Source of the DNA: Haliclystus octoradiatus
Lineage: Eukaryota; Cnidaria; Staurozoa; Stauromedusae; Haliclystidae
NCBI GenBank assembly: GCA_916610825.1
Contig: OU744448.1
Coordinates: 3,573,465-3,637,464 of the forward strand
Direction of reading: 5' to 3'
Length of the DNA: 64,000 bases
Shown here: positions 38,901 through 48,554 of the stretch, one piece after another
How positions within the stretch are numbered: position 1 is the first letter of the stretch
Layout: each line of letters begins with the position of its first letter
Notes under the pieces: model-generated
Database searches by the model: none
Told to the model about the DNA's origin: nothing
The model's input: the letters and a program-made list of their open reading frames with translations, nothing else
Program-made: the position numbers and the translations under genes

Positions 38901-41587
38901 ATCGGGTCGAAACAATAGAAAAAAGATCATTAAATGTCTACGGCTGTGACGCGGGTAAATTTTTGAAAAAAATGAATGACCAATCAAATTAGAAAACAAT
39001 AACTGTTATGGTGAAATTGATGATAGATAATTCAAAAGAAAAGTTGATGTTCAAGACAAAAGTTATCTCACACGATTATTATAATGAATACATCATTCTT
39101 GTTCGTGTGTCAGCGGAATTTAGACGTAGTCGCTCTCTAACAACAAACTGGTCGGTCTAAATTCCGGTAACAAACAGATGTAATCTTTGAAAAAACTACT
39201 GTTTAAAAAGGTGTCATATAATGACACTTACAAAGCTGAGAGAATTAAATTAAAATGTCAAGCAAATTAAGCCCGGGGGGGTAACTTAAGAAATTTCAGG
39301 GACGGGGAATGCCAATTTGAATTCAGAATTTTACCTACCCCCCAAAATTCTGTTTTTCCAAAACTGATACCTCAAATATTTTATTCAGGCCAAAATGTAT
39401 ACCGCAAATATTTTTTATCCAAGCAAATTTATTACAGTTTCGTGGGTTTACATCAACATTTTTGCTCATTGAAAAACAATCCCTCGAATATTTTGAAAAT
39501 TCTGAAATAGATACCTCAAAAATTTTCGGAGATCGTGAAAAGGTACCCTCAATAATTGGCACGTCCCCGTATACCAACCATTTGAAGTTACCCCCGGGGA
39601 AATTAAGACATTTATTTCTGCAAGATCAAGGATTCAAGGTCATAGAATCATTCAATATTGAATATAGCCATGATATTTATGCAATAAGCAGTATTATTGT
39701 GATTGTATTGACTGTATTATTTGTATCATTTTCTAATCATACAATCGAGGTTATCTATATTAAATAGAAGGGTTGCTTGTAAAGTAAGAAATTATGTACC
39801 ATGTTATTTAGTATTATATATAATGAGCTAACAAACATTCTTCAACAAATAACATGTATTTATAAAACTTTGCTTTATTTCAGGATGAAAGGTATTTCAC
39901 TAAGAGATATGGTAAGTAGTTAAATTGTGAAGTATTTAGAAGTTATGGAATGGAATACCTTTTTGAAGTTGGAAGGGGAAAAGCAATCATTTGATGATTT
40001 TCATCCATTCAAATCAACAATAACATCACAGAATTAATTTTAGCAAACCTTATTGACACTCTACTCAAATAAGTAGTAATTGAGCCGTTACCACACTACC
40101 GGAGCCACCCAAACCACTTCTCTATTTCTTGATTAGTTGCTCTTTTCGCTGTGAACAATAATGAATCTCAGCCGACACTGCAAATCAATTTTAACAGTTT
40201 TCATGGCAGATTGGCTTAGATTGTCAATACACAACGATGCGCTGCAACTACTGACAATGGATTTCCATATGGAAGCAGAGCTTTCTAAATATATCTGGCA
40301 AGCCAAAGGCAACAAATTTTAAAGCATCAAAAATTATCGTGATCAAGCATATATAAATGTAATAAGAATTGATGGATGTTTATTCAATCATAATAACATT
40401 TACTCATAAAAAAAATTTCCAATGATAGCTTTGAAATGCTACATGATCAGGTCATTCCGTAAGCGCTAAAGCATGTTTGTTTGGTAGACCTTATAGGCTC
40501 ACATAAAACAGGAAATAAATTGATAAGCTATAAAATATTTGAAATCAAATTGAAACTGAACGTATTTGAATTTAAATTTTCAATACAGTGGTAGATTATA
40601 TTAATCAAAGGAAAGGATAATAACTTGAGGCAAGTAGCCTAGAGAAGAATAATGTATATGGTTGGTAAGGATTAGTAGAACATTCCTTCCAGCAAATGTA
40701 GCAGTCTGTAATTGTACATGTGTCATACAATCCAAACCTATCAAAACCATGACTGGAAACGGTGGTGTAACTGTAACTTGTCTATGTGTAATGTTTGAAT
40801 AATAAATTACATCTAGTTCAGCCGTCGTTGGTAGCATTAATCTAGGTACCATTATCCTGTTAATTCCAGGATAATGCTACCCAAAATTTGATTTGATTTT
40901 TTTCACTGTTCCTAAAGTTTCAAACTTCTCCAGAAAATCGAAAAAGAATCCAACAAAAGTTTCAGAATCTGAAATTTCTTACCCACGAAGTACTTTTCTC
41001 AGCAGAAATATGGACTGCGAAAGGTGGCACCTCATAAAGTAGCCAGCATAAAGAAGTTACCCCCACGCACCTGGGACCGGATGACAACGATTCTAAATCT
41101 GATTCTTATTATTCAAATTGTAGGGCAAAAAACAATGGATCGAGTATGTCGCACAGGATTGGTATCCGATTCCGCTCAAAATATGATAAGCGTAACGAAG
41201 CACGAGGTCCCAATCAATGCCAAGCCCTTTAAATGGATTATAACTATAAAAGAGAGAGGAAATGGAATGTTGATGCTTGTTCAAAAGATTTCTGATACAT
41301 CATTTAGAATTCTCAAAAAGTATAATTATGATAGCTCTCTTGGACAGGGATCTCATGAGGTTGCTATTGACGACAATGGATTTGTTACGCCCCCTAAAAC
41401 CTTCATTGCTATTGTCAATCATGGTAAAGGATCAATTGAAGGATGTTTTGACGTTCCAACTGAACCCACAGTTTCACATTTCTATTTGAAAGGTTTCGAA
41501 TCTGTTGGATCTATAGCCACATACGAGAAGGCTGATCATATAACAAGGAGATGGTATAAAGTTAGCATTATTGTAAAATTTGATTAG
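35983..41587 (+). CDS. Gene C: PAN/apple-like secreted protein, 277 aa
   Basis: Exons 35983-36324, 39884-39911 (28 nt) and 41124-41587. Signal peptide MELIMFILLQWCLGISFVST, then the five-cysteine PAN-like module (YGKCSEKS, AQCERVCQSSSRCLAMSY, SNCLLSK), ending FFLW before GTAAGT. The micro-exon encodes DERYFTKRY. Exon 3 encodes GQKTMDRVCRTG, KPFKWIITIKERGNGMLMLV, SLGQGSHEVAIDDNGFVTP, NHGKGSIEGCF and, at the end, RRWYKVSIIVKFD. The cysteines in DRVC and EGCF are probably paired, because both are missing together in gene D. Same coding length as gene B although exons 1 and 3 differ by 9 nt in opposite directions. Intact. The end of intron 2 carries a G-run MITE remnant that runs almost to the acceptor of exon 3. 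Confidence 0.83.
36541..36830. repeat. Imperfect tandem repeat, ATGG(C/A)(T/G)TCAATGGGCCA units
   Basis: Five or so units with a core TGGCTTCAATGGGCCA alternate with T-rich spacers (TTTTTTTTTTACTATGG). Spacing is about 50-70 bp. Degenerate minisatellite in intron 1 of gene C. Confidence 0.65.
37401..37468. other. Perfect 24-bp hairpin (loop 20 nt)
   Basis: The sequence at 37401-37424 (AAACATTTCAAAG...) is the exact reverse complement of 37445-37468, separated by 20 nt. The size fits a microRNA precursor, but a perfect stem is as expected of a tiny fold-back transposon or a recent inverted duplication. Located in intron 1 of gene C. Confidence 0.5.
38738..38957. mobile_element. Fold-back MITE of about 220 bp
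   Basis: Arms with GTAGACATTTAATGATCTTT and ATTGTTTCGACC are mirrored by GGTCGAAACAAT and AAAGATCATTAAATGTCTAC. The outer parts (GACATTTGCCCGTGTCAC / TGTGACGCGGGTAAATTT) are also inverted. An inner smaller palindrome (TTCAAAGTTGGAGTGAATTC) forms the loop. No gene. Confidence 0.75.
39271..39599. mobile_element. MITE with G-run/C-run ends, diverged relative
   Basis: Begins GCCCGGGGGGGTAACTTAAG and ends TTTGAAGTTACCCCCGGGG. It contains GGCACGTCCCCGTATACCAA, matching the complement of the GGGGACGTGCC block of the family. Lies in intron 1 of gene C, 285 bp before the micro-exon. Confidence 0.7.
40083..40262 (-). repeat. SINE relic, reversed, partial
   Basis: Diverged reversed piece of the 6889 family: the tail (CCACTTCTCTATTTCTTGAT), the middle block (CGACACTGCAAATCAATTTT) and GATTGTCAATACACAACGATG are recognisable, while the tRNA-like head is missing. 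In intron 2 of gene C. Confidence 0.65.
40880..41065. mobile_element. MITE remnant next to exon 3 of gene C
   Basis: Only the right half of the G-run family is left: AAAGGTGGCACCTCATAAAG and AAGAAGTTACCCCCACGCAC. It ends about 60 bp before the exon 3 acceptor of gene C. Confidence 0.5.
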
Positions 41588-43039
41588 CATGCAGATGATT
41601 CCAGTAGAATTATACACATTGTATCAGGGATGAATGTCTGAAGATATAGAAATTAGTATATAGAGAATATTACCTAGCTTCTATATTACGATTATCGTAG
41701 CTTACAGTGGCAGACAAAATGTCTATTGATGTATTAAGATTGCTTTATCTGATGAAGATTTGAAAATTACATTTATTCCTCTGCAAATAACAAGACATTT
41801 GTGGACGTCATAGAAAATATTATCAGTCAACAATAATTCACTCCCCAGTCAAGCATGTAGCAGTTTTTCTCCTTATAACATCCCTGGATTTCACAAGGAA
41901 AGATGATTTCTGAAATCAGAAAGATAACATAACAAGATATAATAAATGATTCAAATCTAAAAACTTTGATTATTATTACGAAAAACAGATGAAAACTATA
42001 ATGCCATTGAAGTTTTACCGGATCTAATTCAAATGTATAGAAATATATAATTCACTTAAAAAGAATGCAATGAAAACATAGGTTTAAGATCTGAATTATC
42101 TAACAATGCAAGTTACTAGCAAGAATATTGAATATTTATGCTTACATCGGTGGATTTCTTCAACACGGGCTTTGGTAAACTATAAATCCACATCGAATAT
42201 TGCTTATACTTTTGCTGCAATGGCATCGACTTCTGTTTCGATTGACTCTCCAACTATTTACTAATTTACAAATTATTTTACATGACTTTTATACTAATTT
42301 ATCAAAACAGGAACATACACTATTTGATTGACATCTCATTAATAATTTTGCTTCCACGGGAAAGTAACTCTAAACAAGCTATATATGGCAATAATATTTT
42401 TGAGTGGAAGTAACTTAGTAAAGAAATTTCCTTGTAGCTACGATTCCTTTTACTCTACTAAAGTTTATTCATAACGATCATACTTACAACAATAATAATA
42501 ATTAGACTCACGAAATCACTAAAAACAAAAGAAAAATCTGTATCGTAAACGAGGCCAATGACTCCCTTAGTATACCAAGTTAAAGAAGAAGTTGCATGCA
42601 GCCAGCTTTATTATTGTTTTGAAAATCACTTTTTGCAATATTCTAATTTGGTGTTAAAACTCTTTCAGAGACAGTTAATTTTGTAGTTACATTTTGCTTA
42701 TTAAGTGAACGAACATGTCCAAATGACAGCTGCTACATTGAGATATTTTTTGGATATTAAAAAAGCATTTGATTCTGTCTGTCATTCCATTCTCCTCTCG
42801 AAGTTGTCTTGTTATTGCCTCTAGAACAAAGGACTATACGTGAATGGTTAACTATCGATGTGAGTAATAGTACAGTCATTATAGAAAATGACCTCACACA
42901 AATTGCAACAGAAGCATTTATTTTAAATCGGAGTAGGCAAAACGCCTTAATTTCGCAATTTGATTAATAGCATTCCAAGTTGAAACATGAAAGCGAGGCT
43001 CTCAAGTTTCAGTGCAATCATGTGATTTAATTTGATGAA
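41588..43039. other. Intergenic after gene C
   Basis: AT-rich. A short LINE piece lies at 42745-42811. No other feature that I can support. Confidence 0.45.
42745..42811 (+). mobile_element. Short LINE reverse-transcriptase piece (KAFDSV motif)
   Basis: One frame reads FLDIKKAFDSVCHSILLSKL, the first catalytic Asp region of non-LTR reverse transcriptases. It is then lost. It belongs to a different insertion from the LINE at 43218, because that one sits inside a separate duplicated segment. Confidence 0.65.
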
Positions 43040-43217
43040 ATACCATCAGACATATGGTTTGTCCCATCTGGACGCCGTGGAATAGAGTTACGATATCTTG
43101 ATTTTTCAACGTAAACAAAAAATTGATGAGTATGTCACACAATAACACCAATAAGAGATGAGACACAGAAATATATTCCCTCGAAGTAAACGTTGTGGAA
43201 ATTGTTGCAGCGGTTAT
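43040..43217 (+). repeat. Left half of an interrupted duplicated segment
   Basis: Matches (roughly nine bases in ten) the reverse complement of about 45150-45310. With 44371-44560 it forms one copy, split by the LINE at 43218-44370. In the frame that is open in the other copy this one has a stop (AGATGA where the other has ACAGGA), so it is decayed. Confidence 0.7.
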
Positions 43218-44370
43218 TAAATAGCTTAAATTTTTTTAAATCTTAATTATTGAATAGAAAACAAATTGTTAATGTAAATAGTGTAAATTCAAATTTAGGT
43301 GTAATTAAATACGGAGTTCCTCAAGGGTCAATCCTTGGGCCGCTACTCTTTCTTATTTATATAAATGATATTTGTAACTCTGTAAATAACTGTAAAATAA
43401 ATCTATATGCAGATGATACGCTTTTGTATGTAGCCCGTAAAGATTTGAAAGACGTTGAAGAAATTTTACAGTCAGAACTGATTGAAATACATGCCTGGCT
43501 GTGTGCAAATAAACTAACATTAAATATAAATAAAACTAACTGCATGGTGATAGGCTCCAGGCCAAAACTTAATAAACAAGAACACGTCGATTTAATAATA
43601 AAGCTGGATGACAAACCTGTCGAAAGAGTAGATCTTTTAAAATACCTAGGCATTCTAATAGACAATACCCTATCTTTCGACAAACATGTCATAGCAATTA
43701 ATAAGAAAATCAATAGAAGCTTGGGCGTTTTGAAATACGTGAGACGCTTCATACCGCAAGAAGCAGCTAGAACTATTTATAACACCATTGTTTTGCCACA
43801 CTTTGACTACTGCGCTGTCGTATGGGGGAACTGTAAAACCGAACATCTAGATCGCCTCCAGAGATTGCAAAACAGAGGAATGAGGACAGTGCTCCGTTGT
43901 AACTATCGCACTCGTGTCTCTGATATGCAAAGTCAACTAGGTTGGCTTTCTGTTAGAGACAGAATAACATCGCATCAACTAATGTTCACTCATAAAATTA
44001 AATTCAAACTAGTTCCTCCTTTGCTTTCCGACTTTTTCCAACTGCCGTATTCCACCAGAACAAGATCTCACGCCCACAATGACATTTACATCAAGTCGAG
44101 CCATCGTCATTCATTTCAAGACGCTGGTGCGCATAAGTGGAACGATCTACCGTCTGCAATGAAGGAAGTCCAAAGCAGGCCTACTTTCAAATGTCTCCTT
44201 GAGAAGCACTTACGTTCTTAGTATACTTTACACTTACCACTCTTTCCTGTTATTTATGCCTGTTTTTTTACTTAATGTCTGTTTTCCTGTCGACTTAGCT
44301 ATATATCAGTCCTTTGAAAAAAAGTTTGTATAACTTAAAGGTTCTGAATAAATGATGATGATGATGATGA
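43218..44370 (+). mobile_element. 5'-truncated CR1/L2-like LINE with intact reverse-transcriptase C-terminal half
   Basis: An open frame of about 323 codons (43250-44221) starts inside the reverse-transcriptase domain. YGVPQGSILGPLLFLIYIND is near residue 20 and the catalytic YADDT near residue 60. Then come LKYLGI, the C-terminal block VLPHFDYCAVVWGNC and RLQRLQNRG, and at the end RPTFKCLLEKHL. The 3' untranslated part ends in an (ATG)n tract (44350-44370), as in L2/CR1-type elements. The N-terminal endonuclease and the first reverse-transcriptase motifs are missing (5' truncation). No stop or frameshift in the remaining part, so the insertion is young. The flanks share GGTT. Confidence 0.9.
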
Positions 44371-44560
44371 TGATGGTTTGAAAAGAAGCACCTGTATGTT
44401 TTTTGAAATGATTACTCCAATTGAACATAAAGCAATGGCTTACGATAGCACGTGTTGTGTAATTGAGGTAGTCGGGGTTGTTGTTGCGAAAGAGACACCT
44501 TTGTTTTTTGAGATTCATACACCGGTTGATGACACTGTAGACAGTTATCATTATAACAAT
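44371..44560 (+). pseudogene. Right half of the duplicated segment, small repeat-protein fragment
   Basis: About 97% identical to the reverse complement of 44970-45160. The frame from the FFEMITPI block on is open (YDSTCCVIEVVG, ETPLFFEIHTPV). Compared with the other copy it has two extra bases (CCTGTATG against CCTATG), which shifts the frame just upstream of that block. A dead copy by this comparison. Confidence 0.6.
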
Positions 44561-44920
44561 GAAATTTTAGGTCTGTTGGTGTGAGCTTTAGCCATTCTTT
44601 TTGTAATAATAAAGTAAGTGAAAAACAAGAAAGAAGTTTATAAGGATGAAGCAAGAACTAGAAAAGAGTCAATCACCAAAACTGTAGCCAAGCTCATCAA
44701 TCTTTGATTCCATAGAAAATATGATTTTAAGACATTGCAAGAGTGACCATTTTGGACAGATGGTCACTGTATAGAGATGGCTGTTGTAACAGGTTTGATT
44801 GAATATGAATATGGGATATAGTCAACATTGTGGGCATAACCTTTAGGTGAAGTTCCTGCGTTCAATTTTCATTCCATAGTTAAATTAGTAACATGAACAA
44901 CAGGGTAACTGTAGTCTATG

Positions 44921-45265
44921 CTATACGAAGTTACATTGATGTCCTGTCAAGGAGTAATTAAATTGTTCATTGTTATAATAATAACTGTCTACAGTGTCAT
45001 CAACCGGTGTATGAATCTCAAAAAACAAGGGTGTCTCGTTCGCAACAACAACCCCGACTACCTCAATTACACAGCACGTGCTATCGTAAGCCATTGCTTT
45101 ATGTACAATTGGAGTAATCATTTCAAAAAACATAGGTGCTTCTTTTGAAACCGCGGCAACAATTTCCACAACATTTACTTCGAAGGAATGTATTTCTGTG
45201 TCTCCTGTCTTAGTGGTGTTATTGTGTGACATACTCATCAATTTTTTGTTTAGGTTGCAAATCAA
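44921..45265 (-). CDS. Fragment with internal repeats of about 34 residues, unrecognised
   Basis: Minus-strand frame of up to 114 codons. It contains two consecutive similar units: VVEIVAAVSKEAPMFFEMIT and VIEVVGVVVANETPLFFEIH, each followed by about 12 residues. The tail of a third unit precedes them (TGDTEIHSFEVN). Such beta-type repeats suggest a piece of a larger repetitive protein. No acceptor, donor or start is clearly supported, so it may be an exon, a gene fragment carried by an element, or a degraded duplicate. A second copy, in inverse orientation, is at 43040-43217 plus 44371-44560. Confidence 0.4.
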   Translation of the reverse strand: MICNLNKKLMSMSHNNTTKTGDTEIHSFEVNVVEIVAAVSKEAPMFFEMITPIVHKAMAYDSTCCVIEVVGVVVANETPLFFEIHTPVDDTVDSYYYNNEQFNYSLTGHQCNFV

Positions 45266-45427
45266 GATATCGTAACTCTATTCCACGGCGTCTGGCAAAA
45301 CAATGCGAAAATCACCAACCATCGATTATCCTTTCATTACTAATCGTCAACATATTTTCGTAACTTTGAATACAAATGAGTAAAACTGTAGGGTTCACAA
45401 TATCTGTTTGGCATCTCTTCATAATAT

Positions 45428-45619
45428 CCCTACGAAAAGCAGTTCAAGAATCCATGAACAATTCATGAACGTTCAATGGCTACAAGTTTTCATGAACTGT
45501 TCATGAACTGTCCGTGGAGGTTCATGAACTGTTTATGAATAATTCATGAATTGCTCTTAAACTGTTTATGAACAGTTCGAAATTGTTCATAAAACCCATG
45601 AACTGTTTTTCGCAGGGGA
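45428..45619. mobile_element. Small palindromic MITE (GTTCATGAAC-rich)
   Basis: Starts CCCTACGAAAAGCAGTTC and ends GAACTGTTTTTCGCAGGGG, an imperfect inverted repeat. The interior is made of repeated CATGAAC / GTTCATGAA words. Confidence 0.7.
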
Positions 45620-45854
45620 TGTAAAAAAATCTGTTATATAATAATATTTCTCAGGAAAATAGTTCATAACTGTTAAATGGCGTAAATTTCATGAACAATT
45701 TATGAGCATTTCATGAACTACTAAATTTATTTATAACTTGTCAATGAGCATTTCATGAATATTCAAATTTCAATTAACAGCTCATGATTGATAATTGATT
45801 CAAACTCATTTAATTGATATTATGGATGCAAGAACTGGATTACGTTCACAAAAA

Positions 45855-46162
45855 GCGGGGGGGTAATTCCACTAGGACGGCTAAACGGAGATGTGCCAGT
45901 TTTTTTGGGTCCATATTCCAGCTGAGAAAAATCATTTTGGGTATGAGATTTCAAATTTTAGAGCTTTTGGGTATCCTATTTTTGACTTTTTCAAGAATTT
46001 TTGAAAAAATTTGCATCATTTTTGTGTATTTACCTAAAATCAATCATCCTGCTAGAACTTTTTGGGTAGCATCAAGAAAACTTTTGGAACTTTCTGGGTA
46101 CTTTACCTTTTGCCAAAGTGGCACCTCCCCGTCCCTAAAGAGCTGGAGTTATCCCCCCCGGG
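45855..46162. mobile_element. MITE with G-run/C-run ends, copy 3
   Basis: Starts GCGGGGGGGTAATTCCACTA, ends GAGCTGGAGTTATCCCCCCC. It closely matches the copies at 10640 and 57760 along its length. Intergenic, about 2.4 kb before gene D. Confidence 0.8.
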
Positions 46163-48554
46163 ACAAAAAGGCAACATTAGCGTTTTCAATGCAAGAGTAA
46201 TTCTTTGAACTCGAGTAATGGATGAATATGTGTAAAACAGGAAATGAATTTTATTGGTTATATAATTTTCCTAACATGTCAGAAAACATCGTATATGAAA
46301 TCTGATAGAATACATCCCGGCAGACACGGATGCTTGGATCAATGTTGGTGCAATGTCGTTTCGTGGGATTCGTGTCGAACAAATTTTGCAATAAATAAGC
46401 ATATTGAATTTAAATTGTTTTTAGGATAGGACCGGCGAAATAAATTGAAATATCTCTGTCATCAAATTTAATATAGAGACCCAATCGGTTCCAAACCAAA
46501 GGTGTCAAATGTCACCTGCATTTCCTCACAGGACCAAATGATGTCACCCGCACTTCTTTCACATGATATGCTTTTTACTGTGAACGCTTATCAACTTTGG
46601 CTGCAACCAATCAAAAGGCTGTACTCGAGCCTCAATTCGATTCGATTCTTTTCAAAACTTTATTATTTTTTACACTTTTCCCGTTTTCACGGCTTTCCAC
46701 GTGTTGTGAATTGTATTAACGGCAAATAACGTATTATCTGACTTATTGAAATGGAGATTTTATGATATCATTTATTGTATATGGTGACTATATCGTATCT
46801 AGCTGGATGAAGACATTATACTGTACTCAGCGAATGAAATGCCGACAAAGCATTGGATTTATGAGCTTCCATTTGATGGATAGTTGGTGATATACCGTAA
46901 AGAATGGACCAGAGTTAAGGTATGGTGGATTATCATTTTAACCATTTGCTTTTGATTCAAATTTGCAATCACTGCACAAATCTGTGCACCACTTTAATGG
47001 AACATTGTTTCATTGATATAATTATTCTGCCGAACAGAGATGACAGCCAATGCAATATATATTGTATCATTCAATCATGGAAGCTTTGTTGAAACTCTCT
47101 TAGTTGGCAGGTATGTGCATTTTGTTAAGTATTCAGTAAGCTATATATAAGCCTATATATTCTGTTTGAGATTGTTAGAATTTATTACCGCTAATAATCA
47201 TATTTTATTTCTTGATGATTTTGTGATTAAATCTTATGTTTAATATTTTCTTTGTAGATTTGCTTACTAAAGTGTACTGAACATCACTGAATGGCCACAA
47301 ACCTTCAAGACATAATAAGGTGTGTATATATATTTCATAGCCTATATCATGATTAATATCAAAGTTATGCTATATTCTCTTATTCATTTGTCCTTCTTCA
47401 TTTTTGTTTTCAGTAATGAATGAAGATCAGATTTTACTATCGGCGCAATCTTCTATATATATTACAGTCAAACTCGGTTAATATCCCCTCTTTTAATATC
47501 CCCTCTTTTAATATCCCACCTTGCTTAATATCCCCACATAAAACTGATTTCTATTTTACAATCTCCATACAAACTCTCATAATCCTACATCGCTTAATAT
47601 CCCACCTTGCTTAATGTCCCACTTTTCATCTGTATCAGAGGGGGGATATTAAGCCAGTTCGACTGTATTGCATAAAGGCCATGGAATACAAACGCCGCTG
47701 CTATTTTTACCAGAAAAGCCGCCGAAAAAGACATGAACGATGAACAATAGTTTGATTATGATAAAGTATTTAATGTTAATGGTGTTTCCATTGTGTTTCT
47801 TATGAACAATGATGTGTATTTCAACATGAGTATCTATCCACTTTCATTCTAATTTTATTATATGCATGTAGTTGTAATATTTTTTGAGAATGTAGTATGC
47901 ATACTTATTAAACTGTTTTTATCTGCTTTGAAATTGGACACCGTGTACCGTTGTATATATTCTGTAAATTGTGACCGTGACCGCAGATCTGGGATAATAT
48001 GAACCCGCGTTAGAAGGGTTGGATCGGCGCTGGATTCGCACCGGCGAACGACGTTGGTTTAGCGTTGGTAATGTCTGTCGGTCCATCTTTCCAATCCGTA
48101 CTATATTCCAGCCGTAAAGCAACGGTTGGTCCAACCTAAATCCGATGTCGATCGACATTGTTCCAACATTGGTTTGCCTGCTGGGATAGTCTATTTTCAC
48201 GTATGAGAAAAGGGATATACTGATTGGCTGGCTATTGCATACGTCAAAATGCGGATGGAAAAATGTTCACAATCTCCTACTGACAAACCTCGCTGGCTAT
48301 AGGATGAAGTTGAAAAGCAATGTATAAGCGATAAATAATTAATTTTAAAAACGAAATCCGAAAATGTTTTGAATTGTCGATTCTGAAACGAGCCCTACGT
48401 ACAGCGGTTAATAGGTAAAACAGTTTGACAGGACAAAGAAACGTTTTAATTTAGTGATTTTTTTGAACAAGCTGATCTCGATACGTCAACAATATCAAAA
48501 TTCCGACGGAGAGAGTATTTTGAAATTGCACAATAAGTTCTCATAAAGTAAATT
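46163..48554. other. Intergenic before gene D
   Basis: Holds a 201-bp TA-flanked MITE (47465-47665). A stretch at about 47990-48190 has Tyr-rich GGTTGGATCGGCG / ...CAACATTGG words and may be another small element with one unclear end. The promoter of gene D is not recognisable by eye. Confidence 0.45.
47465..47665. mobile_element. 201-bp TA-flanked MITE (mariner/pogo-like)
   Basis: Ends CAGTCAAACTCGGTTAATAT and ATATTAAGCCAGTTCGACTG are inverted repeats, with TA on both sides. Internal TTAATATCCC words repeat several times. Typical of non-autonomous Tigger/pogo-type elements. Confidence 0.85.

Larger units (their letters stand above)
36325..39883. other. Intron 1 of gene C
   Basis: Contains a tandem low-complexity array (36541-36830), a palindromic GTGAACG-rich relic (about 36926-37035), a perfect 24-bp hairpin (37401-37468), a fold-back MITE (38738-38957) and a G-run MITE (39271-39599). 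I see no exon. Confidence 0.5.

Noticed and set aside
43357..43752. Minus-strand 131-codon frame
   Set aside because: Shadow of the LINE reverse-transcriptase frame on the opposite strand.
46244..46429. Possible extra PAN exon (QCWCN...WDSC)
   Set aside because: Cysteine spacing and flanks do not match the family, and there is no signal peptide or FFLW end.
47420..47614. Repeated NIPSFNIPSFNIP peptide
   Set aside because: Translation of TTAATATCCC-type repeats inside the MITE at 47465-47665, not a gene.
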